In this document: piece after piece, positions 56,518 to 57,300 of the stretch
Layout: the number at the start of each line of letters is the position of its first letter
Position numbering within the stretch: position 1 is the stretch's first letter
Source: Betaproteobacteria bacterium
GTDB taxonomy: Bacteria > Pseudomonadota > Gammaproteobacteria > Burkholderiales > CAIKXV01
Assembly (NCBI GenBank): GCA_947458265.1
Contig: CANGYF010000013.1
Span: 1-57,300, forward strand
Direction of reading: 5' to 3'
Length of the DNA: 57,300 nucleotides
The notes under the pieces: generated by a model
Databases searched by the model: none
Told to the model about the DNA's origin: nothing
Seen by the model: only the letters and a program-made list of their open reading frames with translations
Translations under genes and position numbers: made by a program

Positions 56518-56751
56518 ATGGATACGACGTCGGTGACGAGCAAGGGGCAGGTCACCATTCCGAAGGAGATCCGACGGCAGCTGGGCATTCGCCAGGGCAG
56601 TCGCATCGAATTCGTGATGGTTGGCGATCGCGTTGAGTTGCGCGTCAGGCGCACCCCTGCCAGCGCCCCGGGCAACGGCTTCGGCCTCGTCAAGAGTCGA
56701 GAGTCGTCCGTGCCTGTCGACTTCGACCCTGCCTCGCTGCTGGAACGATGA
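56518..56751 (+). CDS. vapB: AbrB/MazE-type (VapB-like) antitoxin
   Basis: 77-residue DNA-binding antitoxin with the swapped-hairpin AbrB domain: SVTSKGQVTIPKEIRRQLGI near the N-terminus and SRIEFVMVGDRVELR after it. The C-terminal tail (PVDFDPASLLER) is the type that threads into the toxin active site. ATG 56518 lies 14 bases after an inverted repeat likely to be its own operator. Its stop overlaps the start of a truncated PIN-domain toxin gene (ATGA), the standard antitoxin-toxin coupling. Confidence 0.88.
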   Translation: MDTTSVTSKGQVTIPKEIRRQLGIRQGSRIEFVMVGDRVELRVRRTPASAPGNGFGLVKSRESSVPVDFDPASLLER

Positions 56752-56876
56752 CCGATCTCGACACGAATGTCCTGGCCCGCTATTACATCGGCGACACGAC
56801 GGACGCGGAAGCCGAGCTGCAACGGGATGCCGCCCGCAGGATGGGACTGACACCGACAGTGATCGTTCCGGTCTGA
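56748..56876 (+). pseudogene. vapC: Truncated VapC-type PIN-domain toxin remnant
   Basis: The frame starts at ATG 56748 within the antitoxin stop and reads a normal PIN-domain N-terminus: DLDTNVLARYYIGD, including the first catalytic Asp (Asp 3 or 5), then DAEAELQRDAARR. It stops after 42 residues, ending in TPTVIVPV, while complete VapC toxins have ~130 and need acidic residues further on. The last residues look like a join between two parts of the usual sequence, implying an internal deletion followed by a frameshift. No toxin remainder is seen downstream. The product should be inactive, leaving an orphan antitoxin. Confidence 0.75.
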
Positions 56877-56976
56877 CACGCCCACGGGGCCCGCTGCACG
56901 GCCCATGTTAAATTCTGGCCCCTCCCCGCCGCACCGCCCCGCATCGCCGCCCCAGACACCCGCCAGAGGATCCGCC

Positions 56977-57300
56977 ATGATCGAAATCAACCAGCGCCCC
57001 GCCGCCGGGCCGACCATCCGCCTGCATCCGGACGACAACGTGCTGATCGCACGCACGCTGATCGAACTGGGCGCGAAACTCGACGGCGGCCTGACCAGCC
57101 GCGGGCAGGTGCCCGCCGGCCACAAGATCGCCGCGCGCGCGATCGCCAAGGACGAGCCGATCCGCAAGTACAACGTGACCATCGGCTTCGCCTCCACCGA
57201 CATCCCGGCCGGCGCCTACGTGCACTCGCACAACATGGAGTTCCGCGAGTACCAGCGCGACTACGCCTACACGCGCGACTACAAGCCGGTCGAGATGATC
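56977..57300 (+). CDS. UxaA family hydrolase/altronate dehydratase-like, SAF domain (partial, continues past window)
   Basis: The first 108 residues of a protein starting at ATG 56977 with AGAGGA upstream. The sequence (IRLHPDDNVLIAR, LTSRGQVPAGHKIAARAIAKDEPIRKYN, TDIPAGAYVHSHNMEF; each only in part) is the SAF domain of altronate/galactarate dehydratases and of the small N-terminal subunit of UxaA-type enzymes. These remove water from sugar acids or sulfolactate-type hydroxyacids. Full proteins run to ~500 residues, or the SAF part can be a separate subunit; the end is outside the window so this cannot be told. Confidence 0.88.
   Translation, partial: MIEINQRPAAGPTIRLHPDDNVLIARTLIELGAKLDGGLTSRGQVPAGHKIAARAIAKDEPIRKYNVTIGFASTDIPAGAYVHSHNMEFREYQRDYAYTRDYKPVEMI

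Overview
The window is very GC-rich (roughly two thirds or more G+C by eye), tightly packed and almost wholly protein coding. The mix points to a betaproteobacterium, most likely Burkholderiales-like: three extracytoplasmic Bug/TctC-type receptors or their partners, SucC/SucD of betaproteobacterial type, an MdtABC-OprM style RND pump and many solute transporters. No rRNA, tRNA, CRISPR array, insertion sequence or prophage gene was seen. It reads as chromosome with a metabolically versatile, transporter-heavy accessory content.

Layout. 1-2384 (minus): tripartite tricarboxylate transporter tctC-tctB-tctA, the last cut by the window edge. 2588-3313 (minus): TerC/YjbE membrane protein. 3491-5161 (minus): formate-tetrahydrofolate ligase. 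5319-12039 (minus): sucC-sucD followed by a two-subunit NAD-dependent formate dehydrogenase with a fused beta/gamma subunit; this block and the ligase gene share a TTGAC-N4-GTCAA box placed where a class II FNR/CRP-type activator would sit. 12440-21649 (plus): four-gene RND efflux operon. 21646-24456: Hsp70/YegD-like ATPase, DksA/TraR zinc-finger protein, alpha/beta hydrolase. 24515-26694 (minus): ComA-like phosphosulfolactate synthase homologue overlapping a sulfatase, with a divergent orphan Bug receptor (26776-27750). 27770-28363: membrane-anchored Mrr-like domain protein.

28454-36070 (minus) is a six-gene catabolic operon: TauD/TfdA dioxygenase, enolase-superfamily enzyme, carboxyltransferase, ADP-forming acyl-CoA ligase, a 73-residue biotin carrier and a biotin carboxylase, with a divergent LysR regulator (36237-37235). 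Together they look like a route that opens or oxidises an acid, makes its CoA thioester and carboxylates it. The substrate cannot be read from sequence. This is the best candidate here for an undescribed pathway.

37232-43706 has a glutamate flavour: gamma-glutamyltransferase, Asp/Glu racemase, MsrA and a polar amino acid ABC transporter. 43879-45948 is a membrane protein fused to a spermidine-synthase-like domain. 46030-48900 (minus) is a nitrate/sulfonate/taurine-type ABC transporter. 49130-50356 (minus) is an ArgE/DapE-type M20 hydrolase, divergent from a complete dipeptide ABC transporter (50550-56052) that overlaps a small membrane protein. 56518-56876 is a VapB-type antitoxin with a truncated VapC remnant, and 56977-57300 starts a UxaA-family hydrolase that runs off the end.

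Several long palindromes lie between genes. Two of them share a CCGGGTCAGA head and look like one REP-type repeat family.
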